Shown: positions 36,066 to 44,960 of the stretch, one piece after another
Layout of the letters: every line of letters begins with the position of its first letter
How positions within the stretch are numbered: position 1 is the stretch's first letter
Assembly: GCF_008806595.1 (NCBI RefSeq)
Contig: NZ_VZRB01000004.1
Span: 124,001 to 188,000 of the forward strand
DNA from: Streptomyces luteolifulvus
Lineage (GTDB): Bacteria; Actinomycetota; Actinomycetes; Streptomycetales; Streptomycetaceae
DNA length: 64,000 nucleotides
Direction of reading: 5' to 3'
Notes under the pieces: generated by a model
What the model was told of the DNA's origin: nothing
The model's database searches: none
What the model saw: only the letters and a program-made list of their open reading frames with translations
Program-made: the position numbers and the translations under genes

Positions 36066-37370
36066 ATGAGCACCGACCTGACTCTGCTCCCGCGTGTCGC
36101 CTATCGCGGGCAGGAGGTCACCTCCCATCGGCTGCGCAGCCTGCTGGCGCTGCTCGCGGGCGACTTGCGCACCGGCCGCAGCATCGAGCGGCTCGTGGAA
36201 GGCCTGTGGCCGAACGAGCTGCCGGACCGGCCGGGAAAGGCCGTGCAAGTCCTCGTGTCCCGGGCGCGGGCGCTGCTGGGCGCCGACGTCGTCGCGAGCA
36301 CGCCGACCGGATACCGGCTCACCCTGGCCGAGCATCAGGTCGACAGCTCCGCCCTACTGCTGCACGCCGCCGCGAGCGCGGACCGGGCCAGGGCCGACGA
36401 CCACGCGGGTTCGCTCGCCGCCGCCGAGGCCGGGCTCGCGCTGTGGGACAGCGCCCCTGACGGGCCCAGCGACACCGACGACGCCGTAGCCACGCTGCGC
36501 GGCATGCGCGCTCCCGTCCGCAGCGCGGTGGTACGCGCGCAGGCGCTCGCGCTGGCCCGGCTGGGCCGGCACGCTGAGGCGTCCGGGCCGCTGGCCGCGG
36601 CTGCCTCGGCGCATCCGCGCGACGAGGAAGTGCTCGCCGCGCTGCTGCGCGGCGAAGCGGCGACGGCGGGCCCGTCCGCCGCGCTGACCCGGTACGAGGC
36701 CGCCGTGAGCTGCGCGACGAACTCGGCACCGACCCGGGCGCCGCGCTCAAGGCCGTCCAGCAGGAGTTGCTGCGCGGTGAGGCCCCGGTGGTCAGGCACG
36801 GCGTGCCGCACGAGCCGAACCCGCTGCTCGGCCGGGAGGAGGACATCGCGGCGGTGGAGCACCTGCTGCGCTCCTTTCGCGCCGTCACCGTGGTCGGCTC
36901 CGGGGGCCTCGGAAAGACCCGGCTCGCGCACGCCGTCAGCCGCCGGGCCGAGCAGCGTGTGGTGCACTTCGTGCCGCTCGTCGGCGTCACCGCGGACGAG
37001 GACGTGGCCGCGGAGGTGGCCTCCGCACTCGGCGCGGGCGAGGGGCGGCATGGCGCCGTGAGCGGTCACGCTTCGGCCGATCCCGTGTCCGGCATCCTCG
37101 GTGTGCTCGGCTCGGGGCCCACTCTGCTGGCGCTGGACAACTGCGAGCACGTCATCCGGGGCGCCGCCGGGCTCGTACAGGCCCTGCTGTCGGCCTCCAA
37201 GGACCTGCGGGTGCTCGCCACCAGCCGGGCCCCGCTGGGCCTGACATCGGAGGCCGTGTACGCGTTGCCGGAGCTCGGTCTCGACACGTCGGTCGAGCTG
37301 CTCACACAGCGGGCCCGGGCCGCCCGGCCCGGCGTGCAGCTGCCCCCGGACGCCGTGGGCGGGCTGTGTC
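36066..37370 (+). pseudogene. frameshifted SARP/AfsR-type regulator
   Basis: The 5' part encodes a SARP winged helix (SHRLRSLLALLAGDLRTGRS) and a BTAD domain up to about codon 215 (ALTRYEAAVS). The expected ending RELRDELGTDPGAALKAVQ continues in another frame, placing a one-base shift near 36703-36715. The second part encodes an NB-ARC/AAA module (NPLLGREEDIAAVEHLL; P-loop GSGGLGKTRLA; LALDNCEHV; VLATSRAPLGL). It breaks off near 37365, where a PaiB fragment begins. Two lesions make it a likely pseudogene. Confidence 0.75.
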
Positions 37371-37523
37371 GCCCGGGTACGGGTGACCGGTGCCGAGGGC
37401 ATGTTCAAGCTCAGCCAGGAGCAGCCGGCCGAGGTGCGTGACCGCGTGCGACAGTCGTTCAGTGAGCGCGAGCAGGGGCGCTACCGCGAGACGGCCGAGC
37501 TCATGGGACGGCTGCCGGGTTAG
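37371..37523 (+). pseudogene. PaiB-like FMN-binding regulator, 3' fragment
   Basis: About 48 codons without a start: VRVTGAEGMFKLSQEQPAEV, then RETAELMGRLPG and a TAG stop. This resembles the C-terminal tail of FMN-binding negative transcription regulators (PaiB family, about 210 residues). It is fused by position to the broken SARP gene, a junction created by deletion. Confidence 0.65.
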
Positions 37524-37600
37524 CGCGGCGCGACGGGGTGGGCGCGGGCGGCTCCCGGAGGTCGCGAGGAGTCACCCGGCTCGCCCCGTTCGCGGTGCGG

Positions 37601-38269
37601 CTACCGCTGTTCGGCGAGTATCCGCTCCGCCGCGTTGTCGAGAGTCGTGAGCATCCAGTGCTCCAGGTCGGTGCCCGCCTGCTGTGCGGCCTTGTGCCAG
37701 CACTGCACCCGACTGTCCGGCACGGAGAGCTGCCGCTTCGCCTCAACCTCTCTGCCGTCGTTCGGTTTCTCGCCCTCGCGGGCGAGGCTGATGGCGCTGC
37801 GTAACTGTTTGGTGGTCCACTTGTTCTGCTCCGCGCGGTCGAGCCAGGTCTCCTGCTCGTCGACCGGCAGCGACGCCACTTCGGCGTGGTGCTGGAAACT
37901 CAGCGCGGGACGCCTCCGTTCGAACGCGAACCGCCGGGACACCCAGGCGTAGTTCCGCAGCGTCTGGTACTGGAGTCCGGCGGACCGGATGCCGCGCTGG
38001 TAGCGGTCGGTGTAGTGCTCCTTCCCGTACACCAGCCAGTCCCCGAGCCACCAGGTGGACGAATTCACGAGGCTCGACAACTGGCGTCCGGCCCGCTCCC
38101 AGTCCTCGAAGGACAGGCCGGTCGGCATGTGGAGACCGATTCTGGTGGTGAGTACCTGCTCCTGGCACGATGCCTCGTCCTGGGATCGCTGCTGTGCAGG
38201 AATCGTCTCGCGACGCCCACGGAACAGCGGCTTGCTGACCTTTGCTTCGATGGTCGCAGCCGTCATCAC
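37601..38269 (-). CDS. LmbU family transcriptional regulator
   Basis: A 222-residue protein matching LmbU, the regulator of lincomycin biosynthesis and its relatives in other clusters. The conserved core runs from PTGLSFEDWERAGRQL through WWLGDWLVYGKEHYTDRYQRG, then LRNYAWVSRRF and LSFQHHAEVASLP. The family binds DNA through an unusual helix-turn-helix. The start at 38269 has a second ATG directly after it. An 800-base non-coding region lies upstream. LmbU genes usually mark antibiotic clusters; a full cluster is not present here. Confidence 0.85.
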   Translation of the reverse strand: MMTAATIEAKVSKPLFRGRRETIPAQQRSQDEASCQEQVLTTRIGLHMPTGLSFEDWERAGRQLSSLVNSSTWWLGDWLVYGKEHYTDRYQRGIRSAGLQYQTLRNYAWVSRRFAFERRRPALSFQHHAEVASLPVDEQETWLDRAEQNKWTTKQLRSAISLAREGEKPNDGREVEAKRQLSVPDSRVQCWHKAAQQAGTDLEHWMLTTLDNAAERILAEQR

Positions 38270-39071
38270 ACCTCCACGTAGAGTGCACCGACGTTCTCGT
38301 ACGTCCTCCGCGACGGCGGAATCGGCGTTCTCCTGATGCCGCCGCCCGGACCACCGACCCCGGAATCCACCTTGAGCGGGGGTCGGCCCTGATCACAGTC
38401 CAATGCAACGGCAGTCCGTTTCGAAAGAGGCCTGACGGTCAGCTTGGTCAGCTTGGTCAGTCAGACAGTCCGCGACGGTCAGGAATCTCCGATTCCGCGG
38501 GGGTGCGGATACCGCGAAGGGGGATTCCGTCCCGCCGGACGGCGGTCATCTTCTCCAAGCCGCCAGTCGAGTTCCGGACAAGGCGGGCCGGCACCGCCCC
38601 GGTGCCCCGCCCGGCGACGACTGCCCCGACAGCGGCCCCCGAGTCGGCGAGCTGCGCGAGCGCGGGCCCCCGCCCAGGTGATCTCCCGGCAAAGTGCCCT
38701 GGACAGCGAGGGTTTGGGTCCGCTCCGCCGAAGCCGTCGTGCAGACCTTCCCCGCCTTCGCACCACACCCCCGTCTCCCGCTCGGCCGTGATCGGGGACG
38801 AGTCCTGAGAGGCGGGTATGTCAGTTGCGGCAGTACGCCTCCGCTCATAGTGTTGGGCCGATCATCGCCGGGAAAGTCAGGGATCCTCACCTTCTCAAGG
38901 AGGAATAATGACCGCCGGAAGGCTTGACATGCGGAAGCCTGGGACACATCGGATCGCCGGCCGCATCTCCACGACGGAATCCCCCGAGCACGGATCCAGA
39001 CGCGTTCCTCCCGGGCTTCGGCACACCCCCACGCCGGCGTTGATGCACCCCACAGTCGAGGCCCCTCATTT
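38270..39071. other. long intergenic region between two regulators
   Basis: About 800 bases with no convincing gene on either strand. It contains the short direct repeat GTCAGCTTG (38438-38459). It should carry the promoters of the divergent lmbU-type and HTH/TPR genes and could contain LmbU binding sites, which I cannot define. Confidence 0.45.
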
Positions 39072-40379
39072 ATGACCCGGACTTCTTCGCTGCTGGCCTC
39101 CTGCCTGGCCCGGCTCGGGTGGTCGCCGGAACAGCTGGCTCGCGAAATAAACAAAAGGTACGGCACCGGAACGATCAGCAGCAAAGCCCCCTACAACTGG
39201 CTGCAGGGCTCTCTGCCGCGGCGTCAACTGCCCCATCGGGTCGCGGAGATACTCACCGACCGGCTCGGCGAGCCCATCACGGCGGAGGCGCTCTGGCCCC
39301 GGCACTTCCCCGACAGCCGCCCCCAGGGACCGGTCCTCATCGCCCCGTCCGTCCTCCCCGCCCCCGACGTCCCCCACACGTCGACGGGCCCCCTCAGCGC
39401 CGCGGTGGACTGGCTGGTGGACACGGGCTCCGCCTCGCCCAGCCGGTCCGGTGGATCCGAGGTGCCCGAGATTGCGCTCGACATGCTCGCCACTCGCATC
39501 GGCCAGCTCCGCAAGGTGGACGACATCGCCAGCACCAGGCTCGCGATGGATTGGGCCCTGCAGGACCTGCAGTCGGCGCGGAAGCTGGCCGCCGAGCACT
39601 CCTACGACACCCGGACCGGCCTGCAACTGCACCGCATCATCGCGGAGCTCGCGCAGCTCGCGGGATGGCTGGCCGCCGACCTCGGGCTGCGCCGGCGCAG
39701 CCAGTCCTACTTCCTCTACGGGCTGGCCACCGCCAGGACCGCCCAGGACCGGCCACTGGCCGCGTACATCATCTCCTGTATGAGTTACTGTGCCACCTGG
39801 GAGACCCGGCAGGAGGAAGGGCTGCGGTTGATCCGCATCGCGCGCAAAGGCTCGTACAGGGAGGACTTCAGCATCGGTCACGCCCTGCTCGCGACGCGCG
39901 AGGCCCGTGCCCGGGCGCGGCTCGGTGACAAGGCCGGCTGTGTGCGCGCCCTGAACGAGGCTGCCGATCTGAGCCAGGACAGCGATTCCTCGGCCGACGC
40001 GCCCTGGCTCTCCTGGGTGTCGCCCCCCGTGATGGTGGCGGACGCCGGACGGGCCTGGCTGGAACTCGGGGACTTCCGGCAGGCCGAACAGTGCCTGGAA
40101 CGCGGGCTGGAACTGTTCGGGGAAAGCCAGCCCCGCAATCGGATGCTGCACTGGGCCTCCCTGGCCGAGGCGCGACTGGGTCGCGAGGAGGTCGACGGCG
40201 CCGTCGAGGCCGCCGACGAGGCGCTGTCGCTGGCGGAGGTGATGACGTCGCAGCGGGCCCAGGTCCGTCTCGCGGATCTGCAGCGAAAGCTGAAACGGTA
40301 CGACAGTGCCGCGGCGCGTGACGTGGTGCAGCGCGTCGACGTCCTCCTGGGCACCGACCGGCTGCGGGTCGCGAGTTGA
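39072..40379 (+). CDS. HTH-TPR transcriptional regulator-like protein
   Basis: A 435-residue protein with an N-terminal DNA-binding-like segment (SLLASCLARLGWSPEQLAREI, then TISSKAPYNWLQGSLPRR). A long alpha-helical tetratricopeptide-like region follows, with units such as LGDKAGCVRALNEAADLSQ and LGDFRQAEQCLERGLELFG. Proteins of this type are frequent in Streptomyces and some affect development or antibiotic production. I cannot assign it to a named one. The end overlaps the MurB upstream region closely, so they are likely one operon. Confidence 0.7.
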   Translation: MTRTSSLLASCLARLGWSPEQLAREINKRYGTGTISSKAPYNWLQGSLPRRQLPHRVAEILTDRLGEPITAEALWPRHFPDSRPQGPVLIAPSVLPAPDVPHTSTGPLSAAVDWLVDTGSASPSRSGGSEVPEIALDMLATRIGQLRKVDDIASTRLAMDWALQDLQSARKLAAEHSYDTRTGLQLHRIIAELAQLAGWLAADLGLRRRSQSYFLYGLATARTAQDRPLAAYIISCMSYCATWETRQEEGLRLIRIARKGSYREDFSIGHALLATREARARARLGDKAGCVRALNEAADLSQDSDSSADAPWLSWVSPPVMVADAGRAWLELGDFRQAEQCLERGLELFGESQPRNRMLHWASLAEARLGREEVDGAVEAADEALSLAEVMTSQRAQVRLADLQRKLKRYDSAAARDVVQRVDVLLGTDRLRVAS

Positions 40380-40402
40380 GAAGTCCGTACCGTGAGAAGG
40401 AC

Positions 40403-41488
40403 ATGGGCACGCGCACGAGGATCAGCCACGGGGTGCCGCTCGCCCCGATGACGACGCTGGGCCTCGGCGGTCCCGCGTCGATCCTCGTCGAACTCCAGGA
40501 CTCCGCCGACTTCCCGGAGTTCGTCGAACTGGCCGGGACCTGCGCCGGCAGTCCCGTCTGTCTGGGGTCGGGGAGCAACGTTCTGATCAGTGACCTCGGC
40601 TGCGACTCCCCCGTGCTGCGGCTCGGCAACCGGGGGTTGCGGATCGGCGCGGCGGACGCCGAAGGCCGGGTCCTGGTGGAGGTGCAGGCCGGGCACCTCC
40701 TCACCGACCTGGTCGAAACCGCCATCGCCGAGGGCCTCAGTGGTATGGAGATGCTCGCCGGCATCCCGGGGACCGTCGGCGCCACGCCCATTCAGAACGT
40801 CGGCGCGTACGGCCAGGAGGTCTCTGACACGCTCGTCGAAGTGCGGGCCTGGGACTGGGTTTTGGGGCACCACGTCACCCTGAGCGCGCGCGAGTGCGGC
40901 CTGGGCCACCGCAGCAGCGTCTTCAAACGATCCCGCCGCTGGACCCTGCTGAGCCTCGTGTTCGCGCTGCACCGCTCGGAGTTGAGCGCACCCGTCACCT
41001 ACGGTGCCGTCGCCGGCGTGCTCGACGTCCCGGTCGGTGGCAGGGTTCCGCTCGCCGAGGCCGCCGAGGCGGTGCTCACCGTGCGGCGGCGCAAGGGCAT
41101 GGTGATGGGCTGCACCGAGACGGACCGCCGTTCGGTCGGCAGCGTATTCCTCAGTCCCGAGGTCGGCCCTGCCGACGCCCGGCGCCTGGAGGCCCGCAAC
41201 GCCCCCGTCAACTCCTTCCCCGACGGCTCGACCCGGGTCAGCGCGAGCTGGCTCATCCAGCAGGCGGGGTTCGGGTTGAACAGCCCTATCGTCGACGGCG
41301 TCCGCATCTCGTCCCTGCACCCCACTCTCGTCGCCGACGAGGGAGCGAGCGCCACCGCCTTTCGCGAGGCCATCGAGATCGTGCTCCAGCATGTACTGCG
41401 GTGCACCGGCGTACGGCTCACTGTGGAGATCGACCTCCTCGGGACGTGGCACACGGCGGGGGGACCCGGGGCACCCGGGCAAACCTAG
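40403..41488 (+). CDS. murB: MurB paralogue (UDP-N-acetylmuramate dehydrogenase family)
   Basis: A 361-residue flavoenzyme with MurB signatures: GSGSNVLISDLGCD, then GIPGTVGATPIQNVGAYGQE, HRSSVFKRSRRW (catalytic Arg) and SVGSVFLSPEV (catalytic Ser). The last motif TVEIDLLG supplies the expected acidic residue. MurB reduces UDP-GlcNAc-enolpyruvate for peptidoglycan. Streptomycetes have a housekeeping murB, so this copy, placed beside regulators and a KASIII-like gene, may serve a biosynthetic cluster or a resistance role. ATG 40403 has GAGAAGG just upstream. Confidence 0.8.
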   Translation: MGTRTRISHGVPLAPMTTLGLGGPASILVELQDSADFPEFVELAGTCAGSPVCLGSGSNVLISDLGCDSPVLRLGNRGLRIGAADAEGRVLVEVQAGHLLTDLVETAIAEGLSGMEMLAGIPGTVGATPIQNVGAYGQEVSDTLVEVRAWDWVLGHHVTLSARECGLGHRSSVFKRSRRWTLLSLVFALHRSELSAPVTYGAVAGVLDVPVGGRVPLAEAAEAVLTVRRRKGMVMGCTETDRRSVGSVFLSPEVGPADARRLEARNAPVNSFPDGSTRVSASWLIQQAGFGLNSPIVDGVRISSLHPTLVADEGASATAFREAIEIVLQHVLRCTGVRLTVEIDLLGTWHTAGGPGAPGQT

Positions 41489-41505
41489 GGACCCACGGCA
41501 GGCCC

Positions 41506-42285
41506 TCAGCACTCGAGGAGCGTGCAGCCCCAGTGCATGCCGCGCCCCATGCCGGCCAGGGCGATCAGGTCACCGGCGCGGAAGTCCCCCGACGCGCGGT
41601 GATGCCGGAGGTTGAGGATGTGGTCCGCGGCCCCGAAATGGCCGTGCTCCATGGAGATGTCGAGGTTCGTACGGTCCAAGGGCACTCCGAGCTTGTCAGC
41701 CACCTTCGTCAGGGTGCTCAGGTTGTCGTTGAGCAGCACCACCCTGGCCAGGTCGGACACGGACACGCCGATGCGCTTGCAGGCGCGGGCCACCACTTCC
41801 CGCACCCGGTCGTTCATCAGATCGACGAACGCCTCGAAACGCTCCGCGTCGTAGTCGAAGAACTCCATCAGATCCCAGGCGTCGCGGGCGGGCGCGGGCT
41901 CCTCGCCGCCGCGGAAGGGGTCGGCCGCCCCGCCCTGCTCCAGCAGGAACAGGTCGGCGCAGCGGCCGTCCGTGATCACCTCGCTGGCCCTCCAGCGCAG
42001 GCCGGGGTGGCCGCGACCGGCCACCGCCGCCGCGGCGCCGTCGGAGAACAGCAGGGAGTGGGTGTCCATCCGGTTCCAGTACGCCTCGCACGTCCGGTTG
42101 GCCCCGACCACCAGAGCCCGCCGGTACTCGGGGTGAGTGGCGAACCGGCCGGCGAGCAGGTCGAAGCAGGTGATCCCGCCGACACAACCCTGCGCGACGA
42201 GGACCGACTCGGCGCGGTGGGCGCCCAGCCTGTCCTGGAGGCTCGCCGCGCCGTCTTCGACGTACGCAGCAGGACCCCCTCCCAA
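41506..42285 (-). pseudogene. 5'-truncated KASIII-like acyltransferase
   Basis: A 259-codon frame matching the 3-oxoacyl-ACP synthase III family but missing about the first 85 residues. The active-site cysteine is Cys34 (VLVAQGCVGGITCFDLLAG). In place of the usual His in HQAN it has LLNDNLSTL, and the second site reads EHGHFGAADHILNL. This swapped arrangement is seen in KASIII-like acyltransferases that make esters or amides in natural-product pathways. Upstream the frame runs into unrelated sequence at about 42280. It could still produce protein from an internal ATG but probably not an active fold. Confidence 0.65.
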
Positions 42286-42615
42286 CCGCCCACGGGCAGA
42301 CGGTGGCCTTGCGAAGGCCCCTGAGTTTCATGGCGGGGTGGCCGACCACGGCTCCGGCGAGGCTCTGCTCGGCGCTACCCAGCCGACCCTTCGCAATCCG
42401 GCGACGGACCTGCCCCGCCGCCGCGGGGCGCTCGTACACCCGACCACCTTCCGACGCCTCGGCGAGCCGCCTCCTGAGCCGCGGCCCGCCAGTGATCGGC
42501 CCAGAGGCTTCCGTCGTGCGAGGACTTCCCGTGCTCACTGCGTCGACGACCGCCTGGCAGCGGCCGAGCTGCGCGACTGCCAGGACTACGGCAGGCGCTG
42601 ACAGCCGCGTTGCGG
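42286..42615. other. no gene recognised upstream of the KASIII fragment
   Basis: This is where the missing 5' part of the KASIII-like gene should be. Translation in all frames gives no match to it. The junction near 42280 marks a rearrangement. Confidence 0.4.
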
Positions 42616-42879
42616 TCAGTGGCGCAGCTTCACCTTACTGACCGCTGCGACGCCAAGGGCCGCGAGGGCGATCTGGATGAGCCATTCGACCCAGTCGACG
42701 CCCTTCGAGTCGGCGACGTCGAGACCGGAGGCGATGCCCGTTCCGATGAAGGCTGCGACGATGCCGATCGCGATCGTCCACAGGATGCCGATGCGCTGCC
42801 GGCCGGGGATGACGAGTCGGCCGAGGACACCAATCACGATGCCGATGACGATCGCGCTGATGACGCCTGAGATCTCCAT
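42616..42879 (-). CDS. GlsB/YeaQ/YmgE family membrane protein
   Basis: An 87-residue protein with three hydrophobic segments (VISAIVIGIVIGVLGRLVIP, then GILWTIAIGIVAAFIGTGIA and WLIQIALAALGVAAVS). The family, also called transglycosylase-associated proteins, is linked to general stress. ATG 42879 is used; the frame continues upstream without a ribosome site. Confidence 0.85.
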   Translation of the reverse strand: MEISGVISAIVIGIVIGVLGRLVIPGRQRIGILWTIAIGIVAAFIGTGIASGLDVADSKGVDWVEWLIQIALAALGVAAVSKVKLRH

Positions 42880-43267
42880 GAGCGGTATGCCACCCCTCGA
42901 CTCGTTGGTGACATACGAGTGCCCGTTCGAGACGGTGTCACCCTGTCCTCTTCCGTAGGGCGGAACCCGGAACTCGTCGGCGAAGATGAGGGCCCTGACG
43001 GCGGGGCCGCGGGCGCGGAGGAGCCCACCGTCCATGTCGCCCCCGAAAATCAGCTGCCACCGGCTGGCGAGTGAGGGGAGTGACACGCACCCGACGGCGT
43101 GCGAAGGCCGGGCGGGAGCTTCGAAGGTCTGCTTAGGAGTTCGGCCGCTCCGCCTTGCGGGCCTGCCATGGCCGTCCGGTCGGTGGGTGTGCCTGTCGCA
43201 TGCGTCGGGTGATGGGTTCAGGGAACTCGTGCCCTAAGCGAACGAGACATGACCAGGGTGGTTGCAG
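42880..43267. other. gene-less stretch
   Basis: About 390 bases between divergent small genes. It probably contains two promoters. I see nothing else. Confidence 0.35.
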
Positions 43268-43456
43268 ATGTCCAACCCACAGCAGCCCGAGCAGCGACGG
43301 AGCCACAAGGGCGGTGCCACACCACAGCACAGCGCCGGACTCAAGGCGCGGCAGAGCGAGGCCAGGGGCGGACGCGCCCACGGCACGGACAAGGGCAACA
43401 AGGGTGGAGGAGAAGGCGGCGGCGTGCCGCCGGACCAGAACGCCAGCCATCCGTGA
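43268..43456 (+). CDS. small basic Gln/Gly/His-rich protein (cassette copy 1)
   Basis: A 62-residue hydrophilic protein beginning MSNPQQPEQRRSHKGGATPQ and ending GGGVPPDQNASHP. No known domain. It directly precedes the 'plasmid stabilization' gene, and the same pair occurs inverted at 62919-63485, where this member is frameshifted. The duplication supports that it is a real gene. A TTG six bases earlier could also start it. Confidence 0.6.
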   Translation: MSNPQQPEQRRSHKGGATPQHSAGLKARQSEARGGRAHGTDKGNKGGGEGGGVPPDQNASHP

Positions 43457-43522
43457 GCAAATACGGACCGCGTTCGCAGCACCCATGCGTGGGATCTCAG
43501 CTGGTGAGGAAGGAGCGCAACC

Positions 43523-43849
43523 ATGCCGGCCGGATCGAGCCCCAAGAGGGAACGGCAGTACGAACACATCAAGAAGAGCGTTCAGGACCGCGGCGAGTCG
43601 CCCAAGCGGGCCAAGCAGATCGCGTCGCGGACGGTGAACAAGGAGCGGGCCAGGCCGGGCGAGTCCAAGACCGCCAGCAAGACCTCGACCCGTGACCCGA
43701 AGTCGGCGTCCCAGCGCGGTGGACAGCGCTCGCACAGCGGCTCGGAAGGACCCACGAAGGACCAACTGTACGAGGAGGCCAAGAAGCGCAACATCCAAGG
43801 ACGCTCCTCGATGACCAAGCGCCAGCTGGCGAACGCGCTCGGCCGTTGA
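43523..43849 (+). CDS. 'plasmid stabilization' family protein with SAP/Rho_N-like tail
   Basis: A 108-residue, very basic protein. The N-terminus SSPKRERQYEHIKKSVQDRG and middle ASRTVNKERARPGESKTASK are usually annotated as plasmid stabilization, without experimental basis known to me. The C-terminus TKDQLYEEAKKRNIQGRSSM, then TKRQLANAL, resembles the small nucleic-acid-binding SAP/Rho_N motif. It may bind DNA or RNA under stress. GGAAGGAG lies before ATG 43523 and a perfect terminator follows. Confidence 0.75.
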   Translation: MPAGSSPKRERQYEHIKKSVQDRGESPKRAKQIASRTVNKERARPGESKTASKTSTRDPKSASQRGGQRSHSGSEGPTKDQLYEEAKKRNIQGRSSMTKRQLANALGR

Positions 43850-43865
43850 CACCCGATGATCCCGG

Positions 43866-43897
43866 ACCTCGCCCGGCCTCTACGGGCCGGGCGAGGT
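43866..43897 (+). terminator. perfect hairpin terminator
   Basis: ACCTCGCCCGGCC and GGCCGGGCGAGGT form a 13-base-pair stem around a 6-base loop, 17 bases after the stop. The sequence is symmetrical and can act on both strands. Half of it reappears near 34014. Confidence 0.8.
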
Positions 43898-44066
43898 CCG
43901 TTCCTCAAGCGGCGAGCCACTCATAGGAACGTACAAAGCCAGGGTCGCGGTGAAGGCGTGTCCGAGCTGTCCGAGGACGGGCCGTGTGTCGCGGGAGACC
44001 AGGAGGATCCGTGGGGCCCGGTCGAGCCACCGGCCCGGAGACGTTCTGGCCCGCGGCGGTCGCGTG

Positions 44067-44939
44067 TCAGGGCAGCGGGGTGCCGCCCGTGGCGTTGAGG
44101 ATCTCCGCCGTGATGAAGCTTGCCCGCGGTGAGGCGAGGAAGACGTAGGCGGGTGCCATCTCGGCGGGTTGGGCGGGGCGGCCGAGCGGTGCCTGTTTAC
44201 CGAACTCCACGGTGTCCGGCATGGTCGCCGGGATCAGCGGCGTCCACACCGGGCCGGGAGCAACGGCGTTGACGCGGATGCCGTCGCCGGCCAGCATCTG
44301 CGCCATCCCCTGCGTGAACGTCACGATGGCACCCTTCGTCATCGCATAGTCCAGTAGATGCGGGCTCGGCTTGTACGCCTGCACAGACGCGGAGTTGATG
44401 ATGGAGCCGCCCGCCGGGATGTGCGGCAAAGACATCTTGCAGAGCCAGAACATCCCGTACAGGTTCGTCCGTACGACACGGTCGAACTGCTCGGTCGAGA
44501 TCGCCTGGATGCCGTCCGGCTGCGACATCTGGTAGGCGGCGTTGTTGACCAGGACGTCGATGCGGCCGAACTCGTCGACGGCCCGCTCCACCAGCTGCCG
44601 ACACGCCTCCTCCGTACGGATGTCGCAGGGCACGGCCACACACTCACGCCCCGCCTCCTCAACGAGGGCGGTGGTCTCGTCGGCATCCTTCTCCTCCTCC
44701 GGCAGGTACGTGAACAGTACGTCCGCGCCCTCGCGGGCGTAGGCGAGTGCCACGGCCCGGCCGATGCCGGAGTCGCCGCCGGTGACGACCGCCTTGCGGT
44801 CGTGGAGCAGCCCGCTGCCTTCATACGAGTGCTCCCCGTGGTCGGGCGGCGGGTCCATCGGGCCGGTCCAGCCCGGGTGTTCCTGGCCCTGATCCGGAAA
44901 TTCGGGACGGGGATGCTTCCTGGTGGGGTCCTCGGTCAC
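44067..44939 (-). CDS. SDR family oxidoreductase
   Basis: A 290-residue short-chain dehydrogenase. The dinucleotide motif is TGGDSGIGRA (residues 53-62); the catalytic set is Ser185, Tyr198 and Lys202 (NSASVQAYKPSPHLLDYAMTK). The N-terminal 40 residues, rich in Pro/Gly/His, are typical of the YhdG/YhxC-like group made under general stress. The substrate is unknown. It is the last gene of a minus-strand run, 21 bases beyond the diiron-protein gene stop. Confidence 0.9.
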   Translation of the reverse strand: MTEDPTRKHPRPEFPDQGQEHPGWTGPMDPPPDHGEHSYEGSGLLHDRKAVVTGGDSGIGRAVALAYAREGADVLFTYLPEEEKDADETTALVEEAGRECVAVPCDIRTEEACRQLVERAVDEFGRIDVLVNNAAYQMSQPDGIQAISTEQFDRVVRTNLYGMFWLCKMSLPHIPAGGSIINSASVQAYKPSPHLLDYAMTKGAIVTFTQGMAQMLAGDGIRVNAVAPGPVWTPLIPATMPDTVEFGKQAPLGRPAQPAEMAPAYVFLASPRASFITAEILNATGGTPLP

Positions 44940-44960
44940 GGGTTCTTCCCTCCTTCGTCG

